A DNA stretch of 64,000 bases from Taylorella equigenitalis ATCC 35865 (GTDB lineage: Bacteria; Pseudomonadota; Gammaproteobacteria; Burkholderiales; Burkholderiaceae_B). The stretch lies in contig NC_018108.1 in NCBI RefSeq assembly GCF_000276685.1, positions 1,364,001 through 1,428,000 on the forward strand, read 5' to 3'. The notes beneath the pieces were generated by a model. It searched no databases, had not been told where the DNA came from, and was given only the letters and a program-made list of their open reading frames with translations. Shown piece by piece: positions 1-8,382 of this stretch. Made by a program: the position numbers and the translations under genes. Each line of letters starts with the position of its first letter. The first letter of the stretch is position 1.

Positions 1-243
1 TACGAGATAAAAAGGCTACCCGATTCATTTGCACGTAAAGCTTTGATAGAGAGGGCAAAGGAAATGGGGTGGAATCTGCCAGAGGAAGTTTTAAGCTGGC
101 TTTATTCTTACTATTCAAGAGACGCAAAATTTCTATTTAATCTTATTGATAATTTAGATCAAATATCTTTGACAGAAAAAAGAACTATAACGATACCTTT
201 TGTTAAACGTGTAATAGAGGATATGGCATCTTCTAATATATAA
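1..243 (+). CDS. hda: DnaA regulatory inactivator Hda, C-terminal part
   Basis: The reading frame is open from the first base of the window, so the gene starts upstream and only about 80 C-terminal residues are present. The visible part resembles the helical lid of DnaA/Hda AAA+ proteins: residues reading ARKALIERAKEMGW followed by LSWLYSYYSRDAKFLFNLIDNLD, ending in a final helix. Hda works with the DNA-loaded sliding clamp to stimulate ATP hydrolysis by DnaA, which limits re-initiation of replication. The pcnB-folK pair directly downstream is the usual betaproteobacterial neighbourhood for hda and supports the call. The Walker motifs lie outside the window. Confidence 0.8.
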   Translation, partial: YEIKRLPDSFARKALIERAKEMGWNLPEEVLSWLYSYYSRDAKFLFNLIDNLDQISLTEKRTITIPFVKRVIEDMASSNI

Positions 244-269
244 TTTTATTTTTGATTTTTCTACTTTCT

Positions 270-1625
270 ATGAATTCTATATCAGCTAAGGTTGCTAGCT
301 TTTTTGGGTTTCCCCAGTCGAAACTAAAAAAGTTACCCAAATCCGTCCACGGGATTGAGCACAGATTGGTTTCTAGAAATGCCATAAAAGTTTGCGAAGT
401 TCTCAGAGACCATGGGTACCAGTCCTTTATTGTCGGAGGTGCTGTACGCGATCTCATGTTAGGTAAAGCACCTAAGGATTTCGATGTAGCCACAAATGCA
501 ACGCCCTTAGAAATTAAACCACTATTTCGAAGGGCGTTAATTATTGGGCGAAGATTTAAACTAGTTCATGTTGTGTTTGGACCCGAAATTATTGAAACTT
601 CAACCTTTCGGACCTCAGGCTCTCAACCCGAAGATAACGATGGACGTATCTTATTCGATAATAATTATGGCACTATAGAAACTGATGTAGATCGTCGCGA
701 TTTCACTATAAATGCGTTGTATTATGATCCTATTAGTGAGACTGTTTATGATTTCCATAATGGGATAAAGGACATTAAAAATTTACAAATTCGCATGATT
801 GGAGACCCAGAAAAAAGATATCGTGAGGATCCTGTGCGTATGTTGAGGGCTATTAGGTTTGCAGGAAAATTGGGAGCTAAGTTTGCTCCCAGCACGTATG
901 AGCCAATTAAAAGACTTTCTCACTTAATTAGCAATGTTCCTGATTCTAGAATTTTTGATGAGACATATAAGCTTCTTACGTGTGGTGATTCTATATACTG
1001 CATTCAGCAATTAAGGCAACTGCAGTTGGATAAGGGGACATTGCCACTACTAGAAAAGATTCTGACACTTGAAAGTAGTGAAAAATTTTTAAGAATTGCT
1101 TTCGAACGTACAGATCAAAGAGTTAGATTAAATAAAAGTATCAATCCAAGCTACCTTTATGCCACTATTTTATGGCCACTTGTTAAATCTCATTTCGACA
1201 ATCTTATAAAAGAAAATCAGCAAAACGTTTTTTTTGCACTTCAAGAATCGATTTCCGAAGTCCTAGAAGAGCAGCTAAGTGTGTTGCAAATTCAAAAAAG
1301 GCATTTAGGTCCCATACGAGAAATCTGGATTATGCAGTACCGTTTGGATAATATGAAACCTAAGTCTTTTAAAGGTATTATGTCGAGCCCATACTTTAGG
1401 GCAGCGTGTGAGTTCATGCAGTTAAGAGCGGCAGCTAATCAGACTGATAGCGTAAAAGCTCAGTGGTGGATGGATTTGGCCGACGCTTCCGAAGAAGAAC
1501 AAAAAATTATGATAGACACTCACATAAAAAGCATGAAAAACGATGTGAGTTCAACTAGAAAACCAAAACGACGCAAAAAGAAATCAAACACTATAAGTAG
1601 AAATGAGGTTCTCCAAAGTGCCTAA
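270..1625 (+). CDS. pcnB: poly(A) polymerase PcnB
   Basis: Adds poly(A) tails to RNA 3' ends and so marks them for decay. The nucleotidyltransferase head is clear: GGAVRD at about residues 56-61 and the metal-binding DFD at about 70-72, then the RRDFTINAL and RYREDPVRMLRAIRFAGK segments typical of the PcnB/CCA-transferase class II family. The C-terminus is strongly basic (RKPKRRKKKS), as in other PcnB proteins. I chose the ATG at 270. The frame is also open from a TTG at 252, but that adds only six residues and neither start has a good Shine-Dalgarno sequence. The 3' end overlaps folK by 23 bp. Length (451 aa) is normal. Confidence 0.93.
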   Translation: MNSISAKVASFFGFPQSKLKKLPKSVHGIEHRLVSRNAIKVCEVLRDHGYQSFIVGGAVRDLMLGKAPKDFDVATNATPLEIKPLFRRALIIGRRFKLVHVVFGPEIIETSTFRTSGSQPEDNDGRILFDNNYGTIETDVDRRDFTINALYYDPISETVYDFHNGIKDIKNLQIRMIGDPEKRYREDPVRMLRAIRFAGKLGAKFAPSTYEPIKRLSHLISNVPDSRIFDETYKLLTCGDSIYCIQQLRQLQLDKGTLPLLEKILTLESSEKFLRIAFERTDQRVRLNKSINPSYLYATILWPLVKSHFDNLIKENQQNVFFALQESISEVLEEQLSVLQIQKRHLGPIREIWIMQYRLDNMKPKSFKGIMSSPYFRAACEFMQLRAAANQTDSVKAQWWMDLADASEEEQKIMIDTHIKSMKNDVSSTRKPKRRKKKSNTISRNEVLQSA

Positions 1626-2109
1626 AGCATTTATTGGTTTAGGCTCTAATTTGGGAGATGAAATTAAGTTTTTACAAAAAGCCGTTCAAAGACTTATTTC
1701 TCATGACTCCATAACTCTATTAAAGACTTCAAGCGTATATAAAACAAGTCCAGTAGATAGCGAAGGTGACGATTACTTAAATGCAGTTATTTCTATTGAT
1801 ACTGAATTAAGCCCTAACGAATTGCTCAAATTAATGCAAACAATCGAATTTGATTTAGGAAGAGAGAGACCATATAAAAACGCTCCTCGAACGATAGATT
1901 TAGATTTGCTTTTATATGAAGAGTTTGTGCTTGAAACTCAATTTTTAACTCTACCTCATCCTCGTATGGCCATGAGAGCTTTTGTGCTTGTACCGTTGCG
2001 AGAGATTTCACCCTCAGAAAAAATTAACGGGGTTGCAATTGATTTTTATATCTCACAACTTCCCCCAAACCAAAAAATACATAAAACTAATTACAGTTTA
2101 AAGCCATAA
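1603..2109 (+). CDS. folK: 6-hydroxymethyl-dihydropterin pyrophosphokinase (HPPK)
   Basis: Transfers pyrophosphate from ATP to 6-hydroxymethyl-7,8-dihydropterin in folate synthesis. Family marks are GLGSNLGD near the N-terminus, RTIDLDLLLY with the magnesium-binding acidic pair, and LPHPRM...RAFVLVPL. At 168 aa it is full length and stands alone, not fused to folB or folP. It overlaps the 3' end of pcnB and converges on galU, with the two 3' ends overlapping by 19 bp. No terminator is visible between them. Confidence 0.95.
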   Translation: MRFSKVPKAFIGLGSNLGDEIKFLQKAVQRLISHDSITLLKTSSVYKTSPVDSEGDDYLNAVISIDTELSPNELLKLMQTIEFDLGRERPYKNAPRTIDLDLLLYEEFVLETQFLTLPHPRMAMRAFVLVPLREISPSEKINGVAIDFYISQLPPNQKIHKTNYSLKP

Positions 2110-2951
2110 ATTTTATCTCCAAAAAACATATTCGCCTTATACCAACCTTCTTTAGAACCACAGTCAAAATGCCTGATTTTGATAGGAATGGCATGTACTT
2201 TTTCTGACTGTATAAGTTTTTCTATGGCATCTGTGAGCTGAATCTCTCCATTTTTTCCAACGACCGTTTGCTCAATACAAGAAAAAATTTTTGAATCCAA
2301 TACATATCTTCCTAATACAGCTTGATTTGATGGAGCTCGTTCAGCAATTGGTTTCTCTACAATTCCATCTAAAACTGTAGCCTCTTCATCATCATTTTGA
2401 GTCCCAGAAATAACTCCATAATTATGAATGGATTCTGGGTTTACCTCATGTGTACCAATAACTGAGCATTCGAATTGCTCATAATGATTAATTAGTGTCT
2501 GCAAAGCCGATTCCTCGTGCGGTTGCGAATAGAACAAATCGTCTACTAAAACTACTGCGAACGAATCCTCCCCTATTACAGGTTTCGCTTTAAGTACAGC
2601 ATGCCCAAGACCTATGGGAGAATGCTGTCTTATAAAAATGCAATTAACATTCGGAGGCACAATATCACGAACTTGACCTAATTCCTCGAGCTTTCCATCT
2701 GATTCAAGTTTATTTTCTAGAGGCAAATTTCTATCAAAATAATCTTCTATACTTTGTCTGTTACTGCCTACGATAAATATTAAATCCCTAATACCCGCAT
2801 CCACAGCCTCTTTCACCGCATAATGAAGTAGTGGTTTATCGATAATTGGTAGCATTTCCTTTGGCAATGATTTCGTTATCGGCAAAAATCTAGTTCCAAA
2901 TCCAAAAACTGGAAATACAGCTTTAGTTACTTTCTTACTCGATGTGCTCAT
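2091..2951 (-). CDS. galU: UTP-glucose-1-phosphate uridylyltransferase GalU
   Basis: Makes UDP-glucose from UTP and glucose-1-phosphate for surface polysaccharide and LPS synthesis. The N-terminal nucleotide-binding loop reads FGFGTRFLP, then KSLPKEMLPI, VDDLF, and GRYVLDSKIF, all as in GalU. I chose the ATG at 2951, which begins MSTSSKKVTKAVFP and gives 286 aa. The longer frame to 2990 adds 13 hydrophobic residues that GalU proteins lack. It is divergent from pgi with a 42-bp gap, so the two genes probably share a promoter region. Both act at the glucose-phosphate branch point. Confidence 0.94.
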   Translation of the reverse strand: MSTSSKKVTKAVFPVFGFGTRFLPITKSLPKEMLPIIDKPLLHYAVKEAVDAGIRDLIFIVGSNRQSIEDYFDRNLPLENKLESDGKLEELGQVRDIVPPNVNCIFIRQHSPIGLGHAVLKAKPVIGEDSFAVVLVDDLFYSQPHEESALQTLINHYEQFECSVIGTHEVNPESIHNYGVISGTQNDDEEATVLDGIVEKPIAERAPSNQAVLGRYVLDSKIFSCIEQTVVGKNGEIQLTDAIEKLIQSEKVHAIPIKIRHFDCGSKEGWYKANMFFGDKIYGFKL

Positions 2952-2993
2952 GGTTATAAAGTTTATAATTAAGTAAAAATTACATAGCAAAAC

Positions 2994-4364
2994 ATGCCAA
3001 ATTCACAAAATATTAGCACATCAAGATTTTCAAATCTGTGGGAAGAATTCCTAAGAATTTTTTTGCATTCAAAGTCATATACAAACACAGAAAATTTATT
3101 ATTTTTTGAGGGCATACAGTTTGATTTCAATTATCAAATTTTCTCTCTAGACTTGTTGAAAAAATTTAACGATTTACTATTAGAAAGAGAATTTGATAGG
3201 AAACTAGAATGGCTTTTCGAACAACCCAAATCTACATTAATTGGTCTTGAATCTCCAAATTACCTAAAGTATAGAAATCCAGAAAATTCTAGACAAAATA
3301 TTGCAATACTTACTCAAAAACTAAAAGAATTTAATCATATAGACACAATAATTCATATTGGTGTTGGTGGAAATTATTTAGGAGTAAAGCTGGTATACGA
3401 GACCTTCAAAACATCAACTTCAAAAAAAATAATTTTTGTTAGTTCCGCTCAAGATATTAATCAGGAAACCCTATTTAACCTAAATCCCAACACAACACTA
3501 GTAATAGTCGCTTCGAAATCATTTCATACCAAAGAAATAAATTCTGCATACCAAAGAATAAAAAAATGGATAGAAGCTTACGATTTAAAGCCTGTGCTTA
3601 ATAACGTTTTAGCCATTACGAACAATATCCAAAGGGCAAAAGAATATGGAATTGAAAATCACATCCCACTAGAGTCATCCGTATTAGGTAGATTTTCATT
3701 ATGGTCGCCTATTAGTATTACTTTAAATTTAGCTTTGGGCGAGGAGATATTGGTAGATTTATTTAAGGGTGCATCTTCTATGGATAGGCATTTTAGGGAA
3801 GTAGATTTGTTTCATAACATCCCTATCCGTATGGCAATGCATTCCATAGCTAACCAAAATGCTGCTGGATGCACTAGCAATACCATTGCCACTTATGATA
3901 GAAAAATATTAAATTTACCTAGTTATATTCAACAACTAAAAATGGAATCTTTGGGTAAGTCTGTTGATTTGAATGGGAAACATTGCCAATTACAAACTGA
4001 AGGAACATCAATATGTTTAAGCTGTCCCGAAGCTCATCACTCTTATTTTCAATGGCTTCATCAAGGGATGCACAAAACTTGCGTAGATTTTTTTATAGAT
4101 GAAAGCGATTCCGATGCACTTGAGACCTTTCAGGTTCAGAAAGATTTTTTGTTCAACGGGACTGATACTAAATATTCTGACCCACATAAAAAATTAAATG
4201 GTGGAGTTTGTTCGACCACGATTTCATATAAGAAATTGTCTCCTGCCGTCCTCGGAGCTTTGATTTCTGCGTATGAGCACGAGACCTATATCAAATCAGT
4301 TTTTTGGAATATCAATCCATTTGACCAGTGGGGTGTAGACTTAATTAAAAAGGGTGATATTTAA
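2994..4364 (+). CDS. pgi: glucose-6-phosphate isomerase, short divergent form
   Basis: Interconverts glucose-6-phosphate and fructose-6-phosphate. The sugar-phosphate loop HIGVGGNYLG (residues 121-130) replaces the usual IGIGGS form. ASKSFHTKE, LGRFSLWSPI, QLKMESLGK (catalytic Glu), HHSYFQWLHQG (catalytic His) and the C-terminal NPFDQWGVDLIKKG (catalytic Lys) can all be aligned. At 456 aa it is roughly 90 residues shorter than the common enterobacterial type and diverges strongly between motifs. All catalytic residues I can place are kept, so it is probably active. It sits back to back with galU. Confidence 0.85.
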   Translation: MPNSQNISTSRFSNLWEEFLRIFLHSKSYTNTENLLFFEGIQFDFNYQIFSLDLLKKFNDLLLEREFDRKLEWLFEQPKSTLIGLESPNYLKYRNPENSRQNIAILTQKLKEFNHIDTIIHIGVGGNYLGVKLVYETFKTSTSKKIIFVSSAQDINQETLFNLNPNTTLVIVASKSFHTKEINSAYQRIKKWIEAYDLKPVLNNVLAITNNIQRAKEYGIENHIPLESSVLGRFSLWSPISITLNLALGEEILVDLFKGASSMDRHFREVDLFHNIPIRMAMHSIANQNAAGCTSNTIATYDRKILNLPSYIQQLKMESLGKSVDLNGKHCQLQTEGTSICLSCPEAHHSYFQWLHQGMHKTCVDFFIDESDSDALETFQVQKDFLFNGTDTKYSDPHKKLNGGVCSTTISYKKLSPAVLGALISAYEHETYIKSVFWNINPFDQWGVDLIKKGDI

Positions 4365-4371
4365 ATCACCC
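4352..4371 (-). terminator. hairpin terminator of the cytochrome operon
   Basis: A perfect 7-bp stem (GGGTGAT / ATCACCC) with a 6-nt loop spans the stop codon of pgi. Read on the minus strand it is followed by TTTTT, the form of a rho-independent terminator for the tsdB-tsdA-like operon. On the plus strand the downstream tract is only moderately T-rich, so it may also act weakly for pgi. Confidence 0.6.
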
Positions 4372-4377
4372 CTCTTA

Positions 4378-5430
4378 TTATTTTTCCGATGTTGCAGAGA
4401 AATTTCTAGGTCTTAATATATCAGGCTTAAGAAATGGTTTAGATCCTGTATTAGAATGATTACCTAGCAATTTACCATCGACTTCAGTGCCATACTGCGT
4501 GTGCTTATGAAAAGTTTTTAGGAATTTCTCGCGAGTTTCTTTTACATCACCAGTGTATCGCGGGTCCTGTGGGCGTTCCTGTGAGTTGACGTATTGAGCT
4601 ATATCCCAAGCATCTTGTTCACTTACAGAACCACCATGTCCAAACGGCATGTTATACCTGATAAAAGCTGCTAGAGTGAAATTACGAACTATACCAGCAC
4701 CCCAGTTATACGAATTATCTCCCCACAAGGCAGGAAATACTACATGTTTACCTTGAACTACGCCCTGTCCATCTTCACCATGACATAATGCACAATTTTG
4801 TAGATACTTTTCCTTACCCTTTGCTAAATCAGATTTTTGAGTGGGCTCATTTAATTTAGGAAATCCCCTTCCATAAATCTTGACCCCAGGGTACATAGGA
4901 ACGCCTTTTGCAAGCCACTGGTGATATGCGGTTATTGCGACCATATCATCACTTCCGTAATCAGGTGATTTTCCGTTCATAGAATATGAAAAGCATCCAG
5001 CAATACGCTCTTCAAAATTATTTACATGACCATTTTTACCTCTAAAGTCTGGCAATGTAACTATAGCTGGCCAAACTGGTCCCGCAAATGGTCTTCTTCC
5101 ATCTGCCATATGACAGCTCGAACAGTTCATATTGTTAAATACATTTTTGCCTCGAAGCTGCTGAGTGTTTGTGAATAGGTCGTGACCTCTTTTAATGGCT
5201 TCTTTTAATTTAGGATGAAGGTCGCTAACTTCCAAATCTTCCATAGTTGGAGGAATATGAACAAACTCATCGTCTTTAGGTTCAGGAAAACCAGGAAGCA
5301 TTTTTCTGAGATACTCTCTCTCCTCCTGTGTGAGTTCAGATCCCATCTTAGAAATCTTTTGAGCTACAACCTGTGACGTAGAAGTCAGAAAACATGCACT
5401 TAATAAAATGGTTAGTAATTTTCTAGTCAT
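4378..5430 (-). CDS. tsdA: diheme cytochrome c, thiosulfate dehydrogenase (TsdA) type
   Basis: Exported protein of 350 aa with an N-terminal signal peptide ending near VVAQ. It has two haem-attachment motifs, CSSCH at 103-107 and CALCH at 213-217. Between them lies GCFSYSMNG with a Cys at 146, followed by DDMVAITAYHQWLAKG. In TsdA this region supplies the unusual axial Cys ligand of the active-site haem. TsdA oxidises two thiosulfate to tetrathionate, or works in reverse, in the periplasm. The gene follows a second diheme cytochrome with a 1-bp gap, as in tsdBA pairs. The family call is firm; the physiological direction and substrate are inferred. Confidence 0.75.
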   Translation of the reverse strand: MTRKLLTILLSACFLTSTSQVVAQKISKMGSELTQEEREYLRKMLPGFPEPKDDEFVHIPPTMEDLEVSDLHPKLKEAIKRGHDLFTNTQQLRGKNVFNNMNCSSCHMADGRRPFAGPVWPAIVTLPDFRGKNGHVNNFEERIAGCFSYSMNGKSPDYGSDDMVAITAYHQWLAKGVPMYPGVKIYGRGFPKLNEPTQKSDLAKGKEKYLQNCALCHGEDGQGVVQGKHVVFPALWGDNSYNWGAGIVRNFTLAAFIRYNMPFGHGGSVSEQDAWDIAQYVNSQERPQDPRYTGDVKETREKFLKTFHKHTQYGTEVDGKLLGNHSNTGSKPFLKPDILRPRNFSATSEK

Positions 5431-5431
5431 T

Positions 5432-6088
5432 TCATTTACTCCCCTGTTGTGCTGGTTGCGAAGCTAACCAAGCAGCCACTGCCCTTGTGTCATCTTCAGT
5501 TAGTGATTGAGCAACGGTTTTCATTAAATGTAATGTGTCGTTATTTCTAGTACCAGCCTTCCATGATTTAATCTGAGCAATAATGTATTCAGCTGTTTGT
5601 CCATTTATATTCGGAAAATTTGATCCAGTGCCATAAGCATCTAAGCCATGGCATCCCATACAGGGTGGTATGTTCCTATCCCAGTCACCTTCATATACTA
5701 TCTTTTTCCCTTTTTTTAAGAGTGCTTCGTCAGCTTGTTTTGGTTCTTGTATAACTGGAAGTGATGTGATGTAGTTAAAAACGTCTTCTGCTTTTTGATT
5801 ATCCAATAGCCCCGCCATGGGTTCCATAATAATACTTTGTCGAGATCGATTTTTAAACGATTCGATTTGATGTTTTAGGTAATTCTTATTTAAACCCGTA
5901 AGCCGAGGTCTTACCTCATCCTCAGACACAACAATACCTTGAAAACTTTCTCCATGACATGCCATACATACTTGTGCAGTTTCTTTACCCTTTTGAATCG
6001 AAGATTTCAAATCGGGGGCAGAATCTTGAGCAAATGATGTAGTTGGCAATGCTAGAAGAAAAAAACTAATAAAAAAAGTTTTTTTCAT
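5432..6088 (-). CDS. tsdB: diheme cytochrome c4-like protein, TsdB-type partner
   Basis: Periplasmic cytochrome with a signal peptide (KKTFFISFFLLALPTTSFAQ) and two class I haem domains, with CMACH at about 41-45 and CMGCH at about 143-147. Each domain has the downstream Met region typical of c4/c553 cytochromes. The ATG at 6088 is preferred over a GTG two codons upstream because GAGAGG lies 5-8 bases before it. It is the first gene of a two-gene operon with the TsdA-like gene. A TsdB partner passes electrons from TsdA to the respiratory chain. A general c4 role serving a terminal oxidase is the alternative. Confidence 0.72.
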   Translation of the reverse strand: MKKTFFISFFLLALPTTSFAQDSAPDLKSSIQKGKETAQVCMACHGESFQGIVVSEDEVRPRLTGLNKNYLKHQIESFKNRSRQSIIMEPMAGLLDNQKAEDVFNYITSLPVIQEPKQADEALLKKGKKIVYEGDWDRNIPPCMGCHGLDAYGTGSNFPNINGQTAEYIIAQIKSWKAGTRNNDTLHLMKTVAQSLTEDDTRAVAAWLASQPAQQGSK

Positions 6089-6171
6089 ACACACCTCTCA
6101 AAAAACAAAACATAATTGATTTAAGTTTAAGAAATGTGGCAATGATTGAGATTTAGGGAAATTACGTATGA

Positions 6172-6584
6172 ATGTCAACAGCAAGCGATTTATCTACAGT
6201 CCTAACCGCTTGCGGAGAATCACGAAAAGATAAAGACCATTATCTGAAATACTGTGATAAAGCACGAGCCAAAAAAGAAAAATGTAAAACAAAAATGTTT
6301 CAAGTAGCTATGAGTCAAATTACAGATGCGATGAAAAAACAACTAAAGATGTAGAGTGTGAAGTCACACAAAACGCTCTTATTAAAGCCCAGTAAAATGC
6401 ACCTGTAAACAATGAAGCAATTCATTTATTGAAAGACTTATCTACGAATTTTGTGAATAAGTTCTATACTCTATTTTTTGCATCATGGTGGGCTTGCTGT
6501 CTTTCTCTTTTGCCAATAGCGATAGCTAGTTTCTTTTTGAATTGGGTTTTGACGTGGGTTGTACGTAAAAAACCGCCCTTATAA
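6172..6584 (+). pseudogene. broken lipoprotein/membrane gene, EexN-like start
   Basis: The frame opening at 6172 reads LSTVLTACGES, with a lipobox-like LTAC but no proper signal peptide before it. It continues HYLKYCDKARAKKEKCKTK and stops at 6354. In the next frame the text continues as TKDVECEVTQNALIKAQ up to an in-frame TAA at 6393-6395. After that stop the same frame reads on through a hydrophobic helix (FASWWACCLSLLPIAIASFF) and ends KKPPL at 6584. The pattern of Cys lipoprotein, HYL and EKCK resembles EexN-type entry-exclusion lipoproteins of conjugation systems. That link is weak. At least one frameshift and one stop make it non-functional. Confidence 0.4.
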
Positions 6585-6657
6585 ACTGTTAATGTTTAAT
6601 GATTATGCTGTATTAATTTGGTTTTTTACCTAATCGACTACACTTTTTGCTTAATTT

Positions 6658-7225
6658 TTATATTAATGCTTGAACATTATGTTGATAAATGACATCAAAA
6701 CAATAAGCAATAGGCAATGCTTGACTTTTAGACGGTGGTTGCTCAGAAGGAACTGAATACATAGGTGTATTGGCAATTGCCTTTTCTACAGCATTTTTCA
6801 GTGGCAAAATAACGGTCTCAAGATTGAACTCCATATTTCCCTCTGCAAGTGAATTTGCCCAAATATACCCTGCATTCTCTGGATTAATGTATTGAGAATA
6901 ATCATCATGGCTGGGTTCACGATAGGTTAATCCATTAAATAAAGCATATGACCAGTGGCATTTTTCCAACCTATCTTAAATGCAATAATTCCTCGCTTAT
7001 TTTTGATTTCACTATCAAAAAGTTTTGTAGTGTCTATAACACCTGACTTTCCAAGCATATTAGTAATATATGATTCCAATTCCCTGACTCTATATATAGA
7101 GTGTAATACGTCATTTACTTTTACAGTATGAGCACCAACTGAAGCAACAACGTTCAAGTTAATTGGCCATCCTCCCCGATTGAACGATATTTAACACCTT
7201 TAATACATTTTTGATGAGCTGAGAA
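6658..7225 (-). pseudogene. Tae4-like type VI secretion amidase effector, frameshifted
   Basis: Three reading-frame pieces join into one protein. The first has KCIKGVKY, the second FNRGGWPINLNVVASVGAH...IYRVRELESYI...GIIAFKIGWKNATGHMLYL, and the third FNGLTYREPSHDDYSQYINPENAGYIW. Order and spacing match Tae4 peptidoglycan amidases: a Cys-x-[RK] active-site helix, ALNRGGxPI, YRVRxLExY, and GWxxATGH with the catalytic His. The Cys codon is near 7205-7207 and the His is in ATGH. Frame breaks are near 7188 and near 6935. Such effectors cleave peptidoglycan peptides of rival cells. No intact immunity gene is visible beside it. Confidence 0.5.
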
Positions 7226-7313
7226 TTATCATCTAATAATGGATTTTATAGATTAGTTATTCAAATTTCTAATGAAAGTGATTAAGAGTGAAAATGTATG
7301 GAGATATTTGAAA

Positions 7314-7390
<77 letters not shown>

Positions 7391-7405
7391 ACGTCAAACA
7401 CTAAG

Positions 7406-7496
7406 TGGCGGAAGCTGTGAGATTCGAACTCACGGAGGGCTACAAACCCTCGCCGGTTTTCAAGACCGGTGCATTCAACCGCTCTGCCAAGCTTCC
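7406..7496 (-). tRNA. tRNA-Ser (anticodon TGA)
   Basis: A 91-nt gene on the minus strand with the long variable arm of class II tRNAs. The acceptor GGAAGCT pairs with AGCTTCC, followed by discriminator G and an encoded CCA. The anticodon loop reads CTTGAAA. It lies 15 bp from tRNA-Pro. Confidence 0.95.
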
Positions 7497-7549
7497 GAAA
7501 TAGACAAAAGTATAAGTTAACCAACCAAGAAACTCAATACGCTTATCTC

Positions 7550-7637
7550 TGGTGCACTCGGCCGGAATCGAACCGGCACGGACGTAATGTCCGAGAGATT
7601 TTAAGTCTCTTGTGTCTACCTATTTCACCACGAGTGC
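7550..7637 (-). tRNA. tRNA-Leu (anticodon TAA)
   Basis: Class II tRNA on the minus strand. The acceptor GCACTCG pairs with CGAGTGC, with discriminator A and an encoded CCA. The anticodon loop reads CTTAAAA and the T-loop GGTTCGATTCC. It is first in the Leu-Ser-Pro cluster. Confidence 0.95.
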
Positions 7638-7789
7638 CTATGAAATAGTGAAGTTAATAAGTATAGCATAGACAATAAAATTAAATAACGAAATTTTTCT
7701 ATTTGGACATTTATAAGAACTAAGTGTTACGTTCTTACCACTAAATTAATTCTAGTCTACAATATATAGGTCATCGCAAAGGTACATTT

Positions 7790-8380
7790 ATGGTCCATTT
7801 TCACCCTGCTCCTAAACTTCAAAAATTTTGCACTCAGTGTGGATCTCCATTAGAAAGAATAATTCCACCAGGTGATAATCGTGAGCGTGATACCTGCCTT
7901 AAATGTGGAGCTGTGCATTATAAAAATCCATTGATTGTTTCTGGCACATTAACTTTACATGAAGGAAAAATACTTTTATGTCGCAGAGGAATTGAACCTC
8001 GGTACGGAAAGTGGACATTGCCAGCAGGGTTTATGGAGCTACATGAAAGTACAATGGATGGAGCAATTAGAGAAACTATGGAGGAAGCTTCAGCATCCAT
8101 TAAAGTTAAGGGGCTACTTTCGATAGTTGACGTCCCGTACGTAAGTCAAGTGCATATGATGTACCTTGCGGATATGGAAAATGTATCCTTTAATCCATGT
8201 GAAGAAACCTTAGAGATTGGTTTTTTTAGTGAAGATGAAATTCCATGGAGTGAAATAGCTTTTGACACAGTATTAAAAACTTTGGAGTATTTCTTTTTAC
8301 CTGAAACGCAAAAGTCCATATCTGAAGGCATTGTTCCAACTATAACTTTATCAATTCCATCGAATAATATTATTTCTTAA
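7790..8380 (+). CDS. Nudix hydrolase with N-terminal zinc ribbon
   Basis: The N-terminus holds two CxxC pairs (CTQCG and CLKCG, residues about 15-43), a rubredoxin-like zinc ribbon. It is followed by a Nudix fold with the box G-FMELHE-STMDGAI-RETMEEAS at about residues 84-106. Nudix enzymes split nucleoside diphosphates linked to another group. The zinc-ribbon type often acts on NADH or ADP-ribose-like substrates, but the substrate cannot be read here. The box Gly after EEx is replaced by Ser, a tolerated deviation; the metal-binding REXXEE is intact. It lies 2 bp before pyrD and is probably cotranscribed with it. Confidence 0.85.
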   Translation: MVHFHPAPKLQKFCTQCGSPLERIIPPGDNRERDTCLKCGAVHYKNPLIVSGTLTLHEGKILLCRRGIEPRYGKWTLPAGFMELHESTMDGAIRETMEEASASIKVKGLLSIVDVPYVSQVHMMYLADMENVSFNPCEETLEIGFFSEDEIPWSEIAFDTVLKTLEYFFLPETQKSISEGIVPTITLSIPSNNIIS

Positions 8381-8382
8381 TT

